From assembly GCF_020880815.1 (NCBI RefSeq), contig NZ_JAJITD010000006.1, forward strand, positions 248,001 to 312,000: 64,000 bases of DNA, read 5' to 3'. The translations under genes and the position numbers were made by a program. A model generated the notes under the pieces. It did no database searches. It saw only the letters and a list, made by a program, of their open reading frames with translations, and was not told where the DNA came from. Below are positions 17,661 through 28,033 of the stretch, piece by piece. The number at the start of each line of letters is the position of its first letter. Position 1 is the first letter of the stretch. This stretch comes from Paraburkholderia sejongensis (GTDB lineage Bacteria > Pseudomonadota > Gammaproteobacteria > Burkholderiales > Burkholderiaceae).

Positions 17661-18605
17661 ATGCGAGTCATCCTTGCTCAGCCCCGCGGTTTTTGTGCGG
17701 GCGTTGTCCGCGCAATCGAAATCGTCGATCGGGCGTTACAGCAACACGGCGCGCCCGTGTACGTCCGCCACGAGATTGTCCATAACCGTCACGTTGTGGA
17801 CAATCTGCGCCAGAAAGGCGCGCGTTTCGTCGAAGAACTCGATGAAGTCCCGCAAGGCGCGGTTGCCATATTCAGCGCGCATGGCGTCGCGCAAACCGTC
17901 GAACGCGACGCGGAAGCACGCGGTCTCGACGTGCTCGACGCGACCTGTCCGCTCGTTACCAAGGTTCACGTGCAGGGGCGCCAGTATGTCGCCGCGGGCC
18001 GCACGCTGGTCCTGATCGGTCACGCGGGTCACCCGGAAGTCGAAGGCACGATCGGGCAGATTCCCGGCAAGGTGCTGCTGGTACAGAGCGAAGCGGAAGT
18101 CGCGACGCTCGATCTGCCGCTCGACGCGCCGCTCGCGTACGTCACGCAGACCACGCTGTCGGTCGACGACACGCGCGGCATCATCGACGCGCTGTTGCGC
18201 CGTTTCAGCGACATCGTCGGCCCGGACACGCGCGACATCTGTTACGCGACGCAGAATCGCCAGGCCGCGGTGCGCGAACTGTCGAAAGACGTCGAGGTGC
18301 TGCTAGTGGTCGGCGCGACCAACAGCTCGAACTCGAACCGGCTGCGTGAAATCGGCAGCGAGAGCGGCGTGGCGAGCTACCTCGTCGCGGACGGCTCGGA
18401 AGTGAAGGCCGAATGGTTCGCGGGCGTGCGCACGGTCGGCATCACAGCCGGCGCGTCGGCGCCCGAGGAAATGGTCGAAAACGTGATCGATGCGCTGCGC
18501 GCATTGGGGCCCGTCGATGTCACGACGATGGCGGGCCGTGAAGAGAAAGTCGAATTCAAGTTGCCATCGAAGCTGATGCAACCACTCGCTGCACGCGAAG
18601 TTTAA
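17661..18605 (+). CDS. ispH: 4-hydroxy-3-methylbut-2-enyl diphosphate reductase
   Basis: The 314-residue iron-sulfur enzyme of the MEP pathway starts [15 protein letters not shown]. The cluster cysteines are in FCAG (C13 region), [11 protein letters not shown] and DICYATQNR, and the substrate-binding TNSSNSNRL motif is present. It makes isopentenyl and dimethylallyl diphosphate. Its place immediately before hpnH suggests a copy that feeds hopanoid synthesis; Burkholderia genomes often carry two ispH genes. The start could be upstream at GTG 17619. Confidence 0.93.
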   Translation: MRVILAQPRGFCAGVVRAIEIVDRALQQHGAPVYVRHEIVHNRHVVDNLRQKGARFVEELDEVPQGAVAIFSAHGVAQTVERDAEARGLDVLDATCPLVTKVHVQGRQYVAAGRTLVLIGHAGHPEVEGTIGQIPGKVLLVQSEAEVATLDLPLDAPLAYVTQTTLSVDDTRGIIDALLRRFSDIVGPDTRDICYATQNRQAAVRELSKDVEVLLVVGATNSSNSNRLREIGSESGVASYLVADGSEVKAEWFAGVRTVGITAGASAPEEMVENVIDALRALGPVDVTTMAGREEKVEFKLPSKLMQPLAAREV

Positions 18606-18615
18606 GGAGGACGTC

Positions 18616-19770
18616 TTGTCTATTCCGCTGCTACAGAAAGTCCGCGTCGGCGCATACATCATGCGCCAGCACCTCTCCGGCAACAAACGCTATCCGCTCG
18701 CCCTGATGCTGGAGCCGCTGTTCCGCTGCAATCTCGCCTGCAACGGCTGCGGCAAGATCGACTATCCGGATCCGATCCTGAACCAGCGTCTGTCACTCGA
18801 AGAATGCCTGCAGGCAGTCGACGAATGCGGCGCGCCGGTGGTCTCGATCGCCGGCGGCGAGCCGCTGCTGCACAAGGAAATGCCGCAGATCGTCAAGGGC
18901 ATCATGGCGCGCAAGAAATTCGTGTACCTGTGCACGAACGCGCTGCTGATGGAAAAGAAGATGGACGACTACGAGCCGAATCCGTACTTCGTCTGGTCGG
19001 TTCACCTCGACGGCGACCAGCAAGCGCACGATCACTCGGTCTCGCAGGAAGGCGTGTACGAGAAGGCCGTCGCCGCGATCCGCGAAGCGAAGCGCCGTGG
19101 TTTCCGCGTCAACATCAATTGCACGCTGTTCAACGACGCACAGCCGGAACGCGTCGCCAAGTTCTTCGACACGCTCGGGCCGATGGGCGTCGACGGCATC
19201 ACGGTGTCGCCGGGCTATGCGTATGAGCGCGCGCCGGACCAGCAGCACTTCCTGAACCGCGACAAGACCAAGCAACTGTTCCGCGAAATCTTCAAGCGCG
19301 GCAACAACGGCAAAAACTGGTCGTTCAGCCAGTCGGCGATGTTCCTCGACTTCCTCGCCGGCAACCAGAGCTACGAATGCACGCCGTGGGGCAACCCGGC
19401 GCGTACCGTGTTCGGCTGGCAGAAGCCCTGCTATCTGGTCGGCGAAGGTTACGTGAAGACCTTCAAGGAACTGATGGAAACCACCGACTGGGACAAGTAC
19501 GGCACCGGCAACTACGAAAAGTGCGCCGACTGCATGGTCCACTGCGGTTTCGAAGCAACGGCCGTGATGGACACCGTCGCGCATCCGCTGAAAGCGCTGA
19601 AGGTCAGCCTGCGCGGCCCGAAAACGACCGGCGCGTTCGCCCCGGACATCCCGCTCGACAAGCAGCGTCCGGCCGAATACGTGTTCTCGCGCCACGTCGA
19701 AATCAAGCTGGAAGAGATCCAGCGCGCCGGCACCGGCAAGAAGGTGCAGACCGCGACCGCGGCGCACTGA
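18616..19770 (+). CDS. hpnH: Adenosyl-hopene transferase HpnH (radical SAM)
   Basis: The 384-residue radical SAM enzyme has the CxxxCxxC cluster motif at C38, C42 and C45 and a C-terminal cysteine-rich region (CADCMVHCGF). HpnH joins the 5'-deoxyadenosyl radical to diploptene, giving adenosylhopane, the first step of extended hopanoid synthesis. The start is TTG 18616 behind an AAGGAGG site, 10 bases after ispH, so the two are one operon. HpnG downstream then removes adenine. Confidence 0.95.
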   Translation: MSIPLLQKVRVGAYIMRQHLSGNKRYPLALMLEPLFRCNLACNGCGKIDYPDPILNQRLSLEECLQAVDECGAPVVSIAGGEPLLHKEMPQIVKGIMARKKFVYLCTNALLMEKKMDDYEPNPYFVWSVHLDGDQQAHDHSVSQEGVYEKAVAAIREAKRRGFRVNINCTLFNDAQPERVAKFFDTLGPMGVDGITVSPGYAYERAPDQQHFLNRDKTKQLFREIFKRGNNGKNWSFSQSAMFLDFLAGNQSYECTPWGNPARTVFGWQKPCYLVGEGYVKTFKELMETTDWDKYGTGNYEKCADCMVHCGFEATAVMDTVAHPLKALKVSLRGPKTTGAFAPDIPLDKQRPAEYVFSRHVEIKLEEIQRAGTGKKVQTATAAH

Positions 19771-19861
19771 GCGTTACGCCGAGCGGCGCCGAGGCGGTCG
19801 GGCATGCACGAGCTCACCCGCCCTCGCCTGCCGGCAGCGCGAGCAATTATTCTTCGCGCAT

Positions 19862-19902
19862 AAAAAAAGCGCGGTGGCCAGATTGGCCGCCGCGCTTTTT
19901 CT
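19862..19902. terminator. Bidirectional terminator between hpnH and hpnM
   Basis: AAAAAAAGCGCGGTGGCC pairs with GGCCGCCGCGCTTTTT (one mismatch) over an AGATT loop, with A/T runs on both sides. It suits the convergent hpnH and hpnM genes. Confidence 0.85.
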
Positions 19903-19930
19903 TTGACACTACGAAAATCTGTCGACCCGT

Positions 19931-20533
19931 TTACCCGCCGCGCGCATTATGCGCAGTCAGGAACTTGATCAGCCCGTCGATCCCGCCTTTGTTGATCTGG
20001 TCGGCGAACTGGGTCTGATACACCTGGATCAGCCACGCGCCCATCATGTTGATGTCGTAGATTTTCCAGCCGGACGGGCCCTTGGTGAGCCGGTAGTCGA
20101 TCGCATCGTCGCCGCCGTTGCTCAGCACGTGCGATTGCACGACGATGTCGGTGGCGCCGGCGGGCACGCTCACCGGTGCAATCCTGAACTTCACGTCCTG
20201 ATCGCGCAGTTGCGACAGCGACGCCGCGTAGGTGCGGGTCAGCAGCAGCGTAAACTGCTCGTACAGTTGCTTTTGCTGTTCGGGCGTCGCGGTAGCCCAC
20301 GGCTTGCCGACCGCGATGCGGGTGGTGCGATGGAAGTCGGTGGCGGGCAGGAAGTGCGTTTCGACGATGCTCGTGATCTTCGCCATGTCGCCGCCACGCG
20401 CCTGCGGGTCCGCCTTCATCGCGGCGACCGTACCCTCGACGGCGCTTTTTACCACCGCGTCGGGGGCACTTTGCGCAAACGCGGCGGTGGATACCACGGC
20501 CGCGGCCAGGAAAGCAGTCAGATATCGTTTCAT
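19931..20533 (-). CDS. hpnM: HpnM / MlaC-family periplasmic lipid-binding protein
   Basis: The 200-residue protein has a signal peptide (MKRYLTAFLAAAVVSTAAFA) and the MlaC/Ttg2D fold signature, including LLTRTYAASLSQ (about 95-106) and a C-terminal GWKIYDINMMG (about 155-165). HpnM-type proteins accompany HpnN and are thought to carry hopanoids or lipids across the periplasm. It is transcribed divergently from hpnN. Confidence 0.88.
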   Translation of the reverse strand: MKRYLTAFLAAAVVSTAAFAQSAPDAVVKSAVEGTVAAMKADPQARGGDMAKITSIVETHFLPATDFHRTTRIAVGKPWATATPEQQKQLYEQFTLLLTRTYAASLSQLRDQDVKFRIAPVSVPAGATDIVVQSHVLSNGGDDAIDYRLTKGPSGWKIYDINMMGAWLIQVYQTQFADQINKGGIDGLIKFLTAHNARGG

Positions 20534-20746
20534 ACGCTCGTCGTGACCTGAAAGAAGAAGTACGCCGGCGGGCCTCGAGGCCCACGGCTAATGAGGGATA
20601 GACCAGTATAGCCGGGATTGCGTTCCACTCCCGGCGGGCCGGTCGGGAGCCGAACTTGCTACCGAAGTCGGGCTCACCGGCCCGGGCTCTGTATACTTAC
20701 GCACCTTCGTCAAACCCAACACCGTGATAAGGCCACGTCCGCCTAC
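20534..20746. promoter_or_regulatory. Divergent hpnM / hpnN promoter region
   Basis: The 213 bases between two divergent transport genes contain no gene. A candidate extended -10-like TATACTTA lies at about 20692-20699 on the plus strand. Confidence 0.4.
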
Positions 20747-23362
20747 ATGCTGAAGTCATCTATCGTCCGTCTCGTCGCGTACTCGGTGCGTCATCCGCTG
20801 AGGATCATCGTGACGTCGCTCGTGCTCGCCGTTCTGAGCGGCTTCTACGTCGCGCATAACTTCAAGATCAACACGGACATCAGCCGTCTCATCGAGACCG
20901 ACAAGCAATGGTCGGCAGTGCAGAACGCGCTCGATGCCGCGTTCCCCGACCAGGGCAGCACGATGCTGGTGGTGGTCGAAGCGCGCGCGCCCGAGTTCGC
21001 CGACGCCGCCGCCAACGCGCTGACCGCCGCGCTGCGCGCCGATCCGAAAGAGTTCATCTCGGTCTCGCAGCCCGCCGGCGGCCCGTTCTTCGAACACAAC
21101 GGCCTGCTGTTTCCGTCCACCGACGAGGTCATGTCCACCACCTCGCAACTGGTGCAGTCGCGCCCGCTCGTCAATGCACTGGCGCACGATCCGAGCCTGA
21201 CCGGCCTCGCCGGCACGCTGACCACCAGCCTGCTGCTGCCGCTGCAGCTCGGCCAGGTGAAGCTCGCCGACATGAGCCACCTGCTTTCGCAAAGCGCGAA
21301 TACGCTCGACCAGGTGCTGGCCGGCAAGCATGCGGCGTTCTCGTGGCGCGCGCTGGTCGATAAAAGCGCGGCCACCGAGCCGGCCCGCTCGTTCGTGCTG
21401 GTGCAGCCGGTCGTCAATTACGACGCGCTGGAGCCGGGCGCGGACGCGTCGCGCGCGATCCGCGCAACGGCGGCGTCGCTGAAGCTGGATTCGCGCTACG
21501 GCGCGACGATCCGCCTGACCGGCGAGCAACCGCTGGCGGACGAAGAGTTCGCATCGGTGCAGGACGGCGCGGTGCTCAACGGCATCGCGACCTTCGTCGT
21601 CGTGCTGATCATCCTGTGGCTCGCGCTGCGCTCGGGCCGGATGATCCTCGCCGTGTTCATCACGCTGTTCGTCGGCCTTGCAATCACGGCCGCGCTCGGT
21701 CTGATGATGGTCGGCGCGCTGAACATGATTTCGGTCGCGTTCATGGTGCTGTTCGTCGGGCTCGGCGTCGATTTCGGCGTGCAGTTCGGCGTCAAGTATC
21801 GCGAGGAGCGCAATCGCGACGACCGTCTGTCGGCCGCGCTGATGCACACCGCGCACAGCATCGGCGTGCCGCTCACGCTCGCGGCGGTCGCGGTCGCGCT
21901 GAGCTTCTTCTCGTTCCTGCCGACCGCGTATCGCGGCGTGTCGGAACTCGGCCAGATCGCCGGCGTCGGGATGTTCGTCGCGTATTTCACCAACATGACG
22001 CTGCTGCCGGCGCTGCTCAAGCTCTTCAATCCGCCGGGCGAAGCCGCGTCGCCGGGCTTCAAGCAGCTCGCGCCGGTCGATGACTTCCTCGACCATCATC
22101 GCCGGCCGGTGCTGATTGGCACGCTGATCGTCGTGCTCGGCGGGACGCCGCTGCTCGCGCATCTGCGTTTCGACTTCAATCCGCTGCATCTGAAAGACCC
22201 GCATACGGAATCGCTGGCGACGCTGCTCTCGCTGAAGGATTCGCCGGAAGCCGCGGTCAACAACGTGCACGCGCTCGCGCCGTCGCTCGCCGACGCCGAC
22301 GCGATGGCCGAGCGTTTGCGCAAGCTGCCGGAAGTGGGCCGCGTGACCACGCTGACCACCTTCGTGCCGGCCGAGCAGCAGCAGAAAATGATGCTGATCG
22401 CGAGCGCCGCGCAACAGTTGCTGCCGGCGCTGCAACAGCAGCCCGCGGCGCAGGCCACCGACGACGTGCGCGTCGCCGCGCTCAAGCGCGCGGCCAACCA
22501 GCTGTCGCTTGCCGCCGAGGATCACCCCGGACCGGGCGCGGCCGAAGCGCAGCATCTGTCGAGCACCCTGCAAAAGCTCGCCGGCGCCGACGCGGCCACC
22601 CGCGACCGCGCCGAAATCGCGATGTCCGACACGCTGCGCATCGCGCTGAAGCAGCTGGAAAACCTGCTGCAGCCGACCGAAATCACCCGCGAGAACCTGC
22701 CCAAGGAAATCTCCGCGCGCTGGATCGGCCAGGGCGGCAAGGCGCTCGTCGACATCTCGCCGAAGATCGCCGCCGGCACCGATCCGAACGACGACGCGAT
22801 GCTCGCCCGCTTCGCGCACGCGGTGAAGAAAGCCGAGCCGGGCGCGATCGGCGGACCGATCTCGATCCTCCATTCGGCCGACACGATCATCAAGGCGTTC
22901 CTGCAGGCCGCGGTCTACGCGCTGCTGTCGATCGCGGTGCTGCTGTGGATCGCGCTGCGCCGGATCGGCGACGTGCTGCGCACGCTGGTGCCGCTGCTGG
23001 TGTCCGCGCTCGTTACGCTCGAACTGTGCGTGGTGTTCGGCATGCCGCTGAACTTCGCGAACATCATCGCGCTACCGCTGATGCTCGGTGTCGGCGTCGC
23101 TTTCAAGATCTACTTCGTGATGGCATGGCGCAACGGCCAGACCGGTCTGCTGCAGTCGAGCCTGACACACGCGGTGCTGTTCAGCGCCGCCACGACCGCC
23201 ACTGCGTTTGGTAGCCTGTGGCTGTCGCATCACCCCGGCACCTCGAGCATGGGACGGCTGCTCGCGCTGTCGCTGTTCTGCACGCTGATCGGCGCGGTGG
23301 TGTTCCAGCCGGTGCTGATGGGCAAGCCACGCCAACGTCGCGGGAAGCAAAAAGGAATTTAA
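20747..23362 (+). CDS. hpnN: Hopanoid transporter HpnN (RND superfamily)
   Basis: The 871-residue RND permease of the MMPL/HpnN type has an N-terminal helix (about 18-38), a large periplasmic loop, a first block of five helices (about 285-440, including [16 protein letters not shown]), a second loop (about 470-720), and a final block of helices (about 725-865). HpnN moves hopanoids from the inner to the outer membrane. ATG 20747 gives the family start. The gene ends 3 bases before mlaA. Confidence 0.93.
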   Translation: MLKSSIVRLVAYSVRHPLRIIVTSLVLAVLSGFYVAHNFKINTDISRLIETDKQWSAVQNALDAAFPDQGSTMLVVVEARAPEFADAAANALTAALRADPKEFISVSQPAGGPFFEHNGLLFPSTDEVMSTTSQLVQSRPLVNALAHDPSLTGLAGTLTTSLLLPLQLGQVKLADMSHLLSQSANTLDQVLAGKHAAFSWRALVDKSAATEPARSFVLVQPVVNYDALEPGADASRAIRATAASLKLDSRYGATIRLTGEQPLADEEFASVQDGAVLNGIATFVVVLIILWLALRSGRMILAVFITLFVGLAITAALGLMMVGALNMISVAFMVLFVGLGVDFGVQFGVKYREERNRDDRLSAALMHTAHSIGVPLTLAAVAVALSFFSFLPTAYRGVSELGQIAGVGMFVAYFTNMTLLPALLKLFNPPGEAASPGFKQLAPVDDFLDHHRRPVLIGTLIVVLGGTPLLAHLRFDFNPLHLKDPHTESLATLLSLKDSPEAAVNNVHALAPSLADADAMAERLRKLPEVGRVTTLTTFVPAEQQQKMMLIASAAQQLLPALQQQPAAQATDDVRVAALKRAANQLSLAAEDHPGPGAAEAQHLSSTLQKLAGADAATRDRAEIAMSDTLRIALKQLENLLQPTEITRENLPKEISARWIGQGGKALVDISPKIAAGTDPNDDAMLARFAHAVKKAEPGAIGGPISILHSADTIIKAFLQAAVYALLSIAVLLWIALRRIGDVLRTLVPLLVSALVTLELCVVFGMPLNFANIIALPLMLGVGVAFKIYFVMAWRNGQTGLLQSSLTHAVLFSAATTATAFGSLWLSHHPGTSSMGRLLALSLFCTLIGAVVFQPVLMGKPRQRRGKQKGI

Positions 23363-23365
23363 CGT

Positions 23366-24445
23366 ATGAAGCTGCGTAACACCGCGCTGGCGCTGACCGC
23401 TGCCGGTCTGATCTCCGGCTGCGCAACCGGTCCCGACCGCAAGCCGGGCGATCCGTTCGAACCGGTGAACCGGGCGATTTTCTCGTTCAACGACGGCGTC
23501 GACCGCTACGTCGCGGTGCCGGTCGCGAAGGGCTATCAGAAGGTAACGCCGCAGCCGCTGCGCACCGCCGTCAGCAACTTCTTCTCGAACCTCGGCGACC
23601 TGACCAACGCGGCCAACGCGCTGCTGCAGCTGAAGATCACCGATGCGACCGAAGACATCATGCGTTTCGCGATGAACTCGGTGTTCGGCATCGGCGGTCT
23701 GCTCGACTTTGCGACGCCGGCCGGGTTGCCGAAGCATCACCAGGACTTCGGGCTGACGCTTGGGCATTGGGGCGTGCCGTCGGGTCCGTTCCTCGTGCTG
23801 CCGCTGTTCGGACCGAGCACGGTGCGCGACAGCATGGGGCTCATCGTCGATGTGAAGTTCAATCCGATCAACTATATCGAGCCGGCGACCCGCAATCCGC
23901 TTTACGTGTTGCAGTTCGTCAGCACGCGCTCGGATCTGCTCGGCGCGACCGATCTGTTGCAGCAGGCCGCGCTCGATAAATACTCGTTCGTGCGCGATGC
24001 CTATACGCAGCAGCGGTTGTCGCGCTTGCGCGGCACGAGTAACAACCCGGCGCCGCTGCCGGATTACGACGATCACAGCGAGAACGGCTCGGGCGCGCCC
24101 GCGGCTGGGGCGCCGGCGGTCGGCTTGCCTAATTACGCTGATCCGGGGGCTGTCGGGGAGGCGCCGGAAGGGGCCTCGGGTGCGGGTGCGGCGGGCGCAG
24201 GTGGTGCGGCCGGCAGCGCGCCGGACGGCTTGCCCAATTACACCGATCCGGGTGAGAACGCGCCGGCGCCGAATGGCGCGTCGGGTGCGGGCGGTGCTAA
24301 CCAGGCTGCGCCGTCGCCCGCTGCGCCCAACTACTCGGATCCGGGCGATACCGCAGCGCCTGCCGCGCCCGCAGTGCCTTCCGCGCCCGCTGTTCAGGCG
24401 CCGTCGGGTGCGTCGGCTACGCAGGCGGTCCCGGCGCCGCAATAA
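23366..24445 (+). CDS. mlaA: MlaA (VacJ) family outer-membrane lipoprotein with repeat tail
   Basis: The 359-residue protein has a lipobox with Cys19 (LISGC), an MlaA domain (about 25-225; DPFEPVNRAIFSFND and GHWGVPSGPFLVLPLFGPST) and a 130-residue Gly/Ala/Pro tail. The tail repeats an aromatic unit: LPDYDD, LPNYADPG, LPNYTDPG, APNYSDPG. MlaA normally removes phospholipids from the outer leaflet with MlaC. Here it follows hpnN by 3 bases and faces hpnM, so it probably works with hopanoid transport. The tail is unusual for the family. Confidence 0.9.
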   Translation: MKLRNTALALTAAGLISGCATGPDRKPGDPFEPVNRAIFSFNDGVDRYVAVPVAKGYQKVTPQPLRTAVSNFFSNLGDLTNAANALLQLKITDATEDIMRFAMNSVFGIGGLLDFATPAGLPKHHQDFGLTLGHWGVPSGPFLVLPLFGPSTVRDSMGLIVDVKFNPINYIEPATRNPLYVLQFVSTRSDLLGATDLLQQAALDKYSFVRDAYTQQRLSRLRGTSNNPAPLPDYDDHSENGSGAPAAGAPAVGLPNYADPGAVGEAPEGASGAGAAGAGGAAGSAPDGLPNYTDPGENAPAPNGASGAGGANQAAPSPAAPNYSDPGDTAAPAAPAVPSAPAVQAPSGASATQAVPAPQ

Positions 24446-24472
24446 CGCATCAGTAGCAACCGCTCTAAATAG

Positions 24473-24510
24473 AAACGGGGCGCCCGCAATGGGCGCCCCG
24501 CTAAAAACTA
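24473..24510. terminator. Strong hairpin between mlaA and thioesterase genes
   Basis: CGGGGCGCCC (from 24476) pairs with GGGCGCCCCG (to 24500) over a GCAAT loop, flanked by A/T-rich bases. Convergent gene ends on both sides support a bidirectional terminator, although the T-run is weak. Confidence 0.6.
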
Positions 24511-24576
24511 CGTCAACCGCACCGCCCTACCCGCCAGGGCCAGCTCACCTGCTCCACCACTCCGACCGCGTCCCGC

Positions 24577-25062
24577 TCAATGCAGGCTGTCGACTTCGCT
24601 GCGCGCGGCTACCCGCTCTTCATCGACAGCCGCTACCGGCGCCGGCTGCGGCACCGGCCGGGAATTCGCCCGATAGTGTGCGAACTGCTCGTCCGCGAAA
24701 CGGATGCGGGTGCGGCCATGCGGCGCCGGCTCACCGTTTTCGTCGAGATTGACGAACACCATCTTTTCGACCGTCAGGATGCTCTTGCGGGTGATCTTGT
24801 TGCGCACTTCGCAGCGCAGCGTGATCGACGTGCGGCCGAAATGCGTAGCCGTCATACCGAGTTCGATGATGTCGCCCTGACGCGCCGAGCTGACGAAGTT
24901 GATCTCGGACATGAACTTGGTCACGACCCGCTGGTTATCGAGCTGGCTGATCGCGTAGATCGCCGCTTCTTCGTCGATCCAGCGCAGCAGGCTGCCGCCG
25001 AACAGCGTCCCGTTGGGGTTCAGGTCTTCGGGCTTCACCCACTTTCTGGTATGGAAATTCAT
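24577..25062 (-). CDS. yciA: YciA-type acyl-CoA thioesterase (hotdog fold)
   Basis: The 161-residue protein has the hotdog thioesterase core: NPNGTLFGGSLLRWIDEEAA (residues 16-35) with catalytic Asn/Asp positions, and FVSSARQGDIIELG. It hydrolyses acyl-CoA. The Ala/Val-rich C-terminal tail (about 135-161) extends beyond the usual 130-residue core. It sits within the hopanoid block but is probably unrelated. Confidence 0.85.
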   Translation of the reverse strand: MNFHTRKWVKPEDLNPNGTLFGGSLLRWIDEEAAIYAISQLDNQRVVTKFMSEINFVSSARQGDIIELGMTATHFGRTSITLRCEVRNKITRKSILTVEKMVFVNLDENGEPAPHGRTRIRFADEQFAHYRANSRPVPQPAPVAAVDEERVAARSEVDSLH

Positions 25063-25224
25063 CTGGCACTCCTTCTGTGAGGCTTCCAGCCGGGTGCACC
25101 AGGCATCCGAACTAGGGTTAACACTTACGATTATACCGAATATAAGGGTTTTCCCTAGTTTTTCAATGCTTGCTGAATTTATCGGGGCGATAGTGTGGGG
25201 CTAGAGAGGCCGAATGCGTGGGCC

Positions 25225-25968
25225 TCAGACCGCAACCATCATCCGCAGCGCACCCGCCTCGCCCATCGCCCGCCGCGCTTCGACCAAAGTGGTCCGCGCG
25301 GCGCGCGCATCGGCAGCGAGCTTGAGCAGCGCGCCAAGCTGCGACGGCTGGCGCAGCAACTCCCGCAGAATCGGCCCGAGCGCGGTCGTGCCGTCATCGC
25401 GCAGACCGGCCGTGGCGGCCGGCGGCAGCGTGCGCCACGCCGGATCGACGATTGCGCGGCACACCGCGAACGGCAAGCCGTGCGCGGCAGCCGTCGCGCC
25501 GGCGATATGCGATTCCATATCCACCGCAAGCGCGCCGGTCGCGTCGTGCAACGCGCGTTTATCGGCGGCGGTGATCAGCGGTGCGGCAACCGCGGCGGTC
25601 GAGCCGCGTCGCACGCGCGCGCCGAGCCCGCCCGCGCTCACTGCGGCCGCGATCAGCGCGGTCCAGTCCGCATTGGTAGCGATGCGCCCGTTCGGCCCAT
25701 GCACCGCATCGGCGACGATCAGCGCGCCCGGCTCCAGCTCCGGCGCGAGCCCGCCCGCAGTGCCGAAGCTGACGATGCCCGCCGCGCCGCGCGCGAGCGC
25801 CGCGTTCAGCGCCCGTTCGAGCAGATCGGCGCGCGCCGCGTACACGACCTCGACGCCGTCGCTGCCGTCGCCGCGCGCGATGCGCGCTTCGAACGCCATC
25901 CCCGTCACGACGATCACCGGCAGGCGCCCGGCGGCGGCGTTGCCCGCCGGCATTCTCGATGCGGCCAC
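25225..25968 (-). CDS. hpnG: Hopanoid nucleosidase HpnG
   Basis: The 247-residue phosphorylase/nucleosidase-type protein has VVTGMAFEARIA, GIVSFGTAGGLAPEL and the MES-containing AVDMESHIAGATAA motif of the nucleoside phosphorylase fold. HpnG cleaves adenine from adenosylhopane to give ribosylhopane. GTG 25968 lies one base after the hpnF stop, though the ATG at 25953 is an alternative start. It is the last gene of hpnDEFG. Confidence 0.9.
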   Translation of the reverse strand: MAASRMPAGNAAAGRLPVIVVTGMAFEARIARGDGSDGVEVVYAARADLLERALNAALARGAAGIVSFGTAGGLAPELEPGALIVADAVHGPNGRIATNADWTALIAAAVSAGGLGARVRRGSTAAVAAPLITAADKRALHDATGALAVDMESHIAGATAAAHGLPFAVCRAIVDPAWRTLPPAATAGLRDDGTTALGPILRELLRQPSQLGALLKLAADARAARTTLVEARRAMGEAGALRMMVAV

Positions 25969-25969
25969 G

Positions 25970-28033
25970 TTACATCCCGACCGTCACGCGCGTGAGCCCG
26001 TTGCGCTTCAGATGACGGAAGCGCGCGAGCGCCCACAGCGGGAAGAACTTGCGATAGCCGTGATAACGCAGATAGAACACGCGCGGGAAACCGGTCGCGG
26101 TAAAGCGCGTTTCGTCCCACAGCCCATGCTCGCGCTGTTCGCGCTGCAGATAGTCGATCCCGCGCGCGACCGCCTCATGATTGACCTCACCGGCCGCCAT
26201 CAGACCGAGCAACGCCCATGCGGTCTGCGACGCGGTGCTCGGCGCGCGCTCGTAGCCGCGGTAGTCGAGCTTGTAGCTCTCGCCGGCCTCGCCCCAGCCG
26301 CCGTCGTCGTTCTGGATCGACAGCAGCCACTGCGCCGCGCGCCTGATGCGCGGGTCGTCGTGCGGCATGCCGGCCGCGTTCAGCGAGCACAGCGCGGTCC
26401 ACGTGCCGTAGATGTAGTTCAGGCCCCAGCGACCGTACCAGCTGCCGTCCGACTCCTGCTCCTGCAGCATGTACGCGAACGCTCGTTGCGCCGGCTCGCT
26501 GCCCTGCGGCAACTCGCCGAGTTGCGCGAGCATCGACAGACAGCGGCCCGACACGTCGGCGGTCGGCGGATCGAGTAGCGCGCCGTGATCGGAGAACGGA
26601 ATGTTGTTCAGGTAGTACTGGGTGTTTTCCGGCTCGAACGCGCCCCAGCCGCCGTCGCTGCTCTGCATCCCGACCACCCATTCGCGCGCGCGCGCAATCG
26701 ACGTGCGATACGCATCCGATTGCGTGAGCGCCGCCGAGCGCTGCATCGCCATCGCGACCACCGCGGTATCGTCGACGTCCGGGTAATGCGCATTGTTGTA
26801 CTGGAACGCCCAGCCGCCCGGACGCACGTTCGGGCGACGCGAAATCCAGTCGCCGCGCACGTCGAGGATCTGCAGCGGCAGCAGCCATTGCAGTCCGCGG
26901 TCGGCGGCCTGCTCGGCGCGCGCGTCGCCCGTTTCGAGCAGCGCGTGCGCGGCCAGCGAGGTATCCCACACCGGCGACAGACACGGCTGGCAATATGCTT
27001 CGTCATCCTTGATAACGAGCAGTTTATCCAGCGACTTGCGGGCGATCGCGCGGTTCGGATGATCGGCCGGATAGCCGAGCACGTCGTACATCATCACCGA
27101 GTTGGCCATCGCCGGGAAAATCGCGCCGAGGCCGTCTTCGCCGTTCAGACGTTCGTCGACGAACGCGACCGCCGCGCGAATCGCGCGCTCGCGGGTCGCC
27201 TTCGGGAACAAGCCGTCGACCGCGCGCAGCACCGTATCGACACCGCGGAAGAAGCCGAACCAGCCCGCGTGCTGATGCGGCGCGCGCGCGTTCATGCCGG
27301 TGTTGACCGGCGCGCCGCGGAACAGCTCGTCGATGCGGACCTTGCGCGGATTGCGCGCGAGCGGCCGCTTCGCGTTGAGCACCAGCAGCGGCACGATCAC
27401 GGTACGGGCCCAGTACGACACCTTCGACAGATGGAACGGGAACCACATCGGCAGCAGCATGATCTCGACCGGCATCATCGGCACCGCGCGCCACGACACT
27501 ACGCCGAACAATGCGAGCAGGATGCGCGTGAACACGTTCACGTTTTCCGCGCCGCCGTGCGCGAGGATCGCTTCGCGCGCGCGGACCATATGCTCGGCGT
27601 CGGGCGAGTCGCCGATCATCTTCAGTGCGAAATAAGCCTTCACGCTCGCGCTGATGTCGAGCGCGCCGTCGGTGAACAGCGGCCAGCCGCCGTTGGGCAA
27701 CTGGATGCGGCGCAGATAGCGCGCGACCTTCTGTTCGAGTTCGAGGTTCGGCGTTTCGCCGAGGTAGTGAACCAGCAGCACGTATTCGGCCGGAATCGTC
27801 GCGTCGGCTTCGAGTTCGTAGACCCAGTGGCCGTCGGGGTGCTGCGCGGCAAGGATCGCGTCGGTCGCGCGGGTGATCGCGGCGTCGAGCGCCGGAGCGG
27901 CGAAGGCGGTCGCGGCGGATGGGGCAGTCGCAGCAGCAGTCGCGGCTTCGGCCGTCACGGCCGGTTCGAGCGCCGCGTCGGCGGTTTCGGACAGCACCGC
28001 GTCCAGCGGCTGGTTCTCGGATAAATCGTTCAT
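25970..28033 (-). CDS. hpnF: Squalene-hopene cyclase
   Basis: The 687-residue triterpene cyclase has the catalytic DVDDTA motif at residues 419-424 and several QW repeats (for example QSSDGGWGAFE and QNDDGGWGE). It cyclises squalene to hopene and is a monotopic membrane enzyme. The first 45 residues are Ala/Thr-rich and not part of the core. ATG 28031-28033 overlaps the hpnE stop as ATGA. The longer upstream open frame overlaps hpnE and is discarded. Confidence 0.95.
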   Translation of the reverse strand: MNDLSENQPLDAVLSETADAALEPAVTAEAATAAATAPSAATAFAAPALDAAITRATDAILAAQHPDGHWVYELEADATIPAEYVLLVHYLGETPNLELEQKVARYLRRIQLPNGGWPLFTDGALDISASVKAYFALKMIGDSPDAEHMVRAREAILAHGGAENVNVFTRILLALFGVVSWRAVPMMPVEIMLLPMWFPFHLSKVSYWARTVIVPLLVLNAKRPLARNPRKVRIDELFRGAPVNTGMNARAPHQHAGWFGFFRGVDTVLRAVDGLFPKATRERAIRAAVAFVDERLNGEDGLGAIFPAMANSVMMYDVLGYPADHPNRAIARKSLDKLLVIKDDEAYCQPCLSPVWDTSLAAHALLETGDARAEQAADRGLQWLLPLQILDVRGDWISRRPNVRPGGWAFQYNNAHYPDVDDTAVVAMAMQRSAALTQSDAYRTSIARAREWVVGMQSSDGGWGAFEPENTQYYLNNIPFSDHGALLDPPTADVSGRCLSMLAQLGELPQGSEPAQRAFAYMLQEQESDGSWYGRWGLNYIYGTWTALCSLNAAGMPHDDPRIRRAAQWLLSIQNDDGGWGEAGESYKLDYRGYERAPSTASQTAWALLGLMAAGEVNHEAVARGIDYLQREQREHGLWDETRFTATGFPRVFYLRYHGYRKFFPLWALARFRHLKRNGLTRVTVGM

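Noticed and set aside
20756..22873. 705-codon minus-strand open frame opposite hpnN
   Set aside because: Arg-rich shadow of hpnN with no recognisable protein features.
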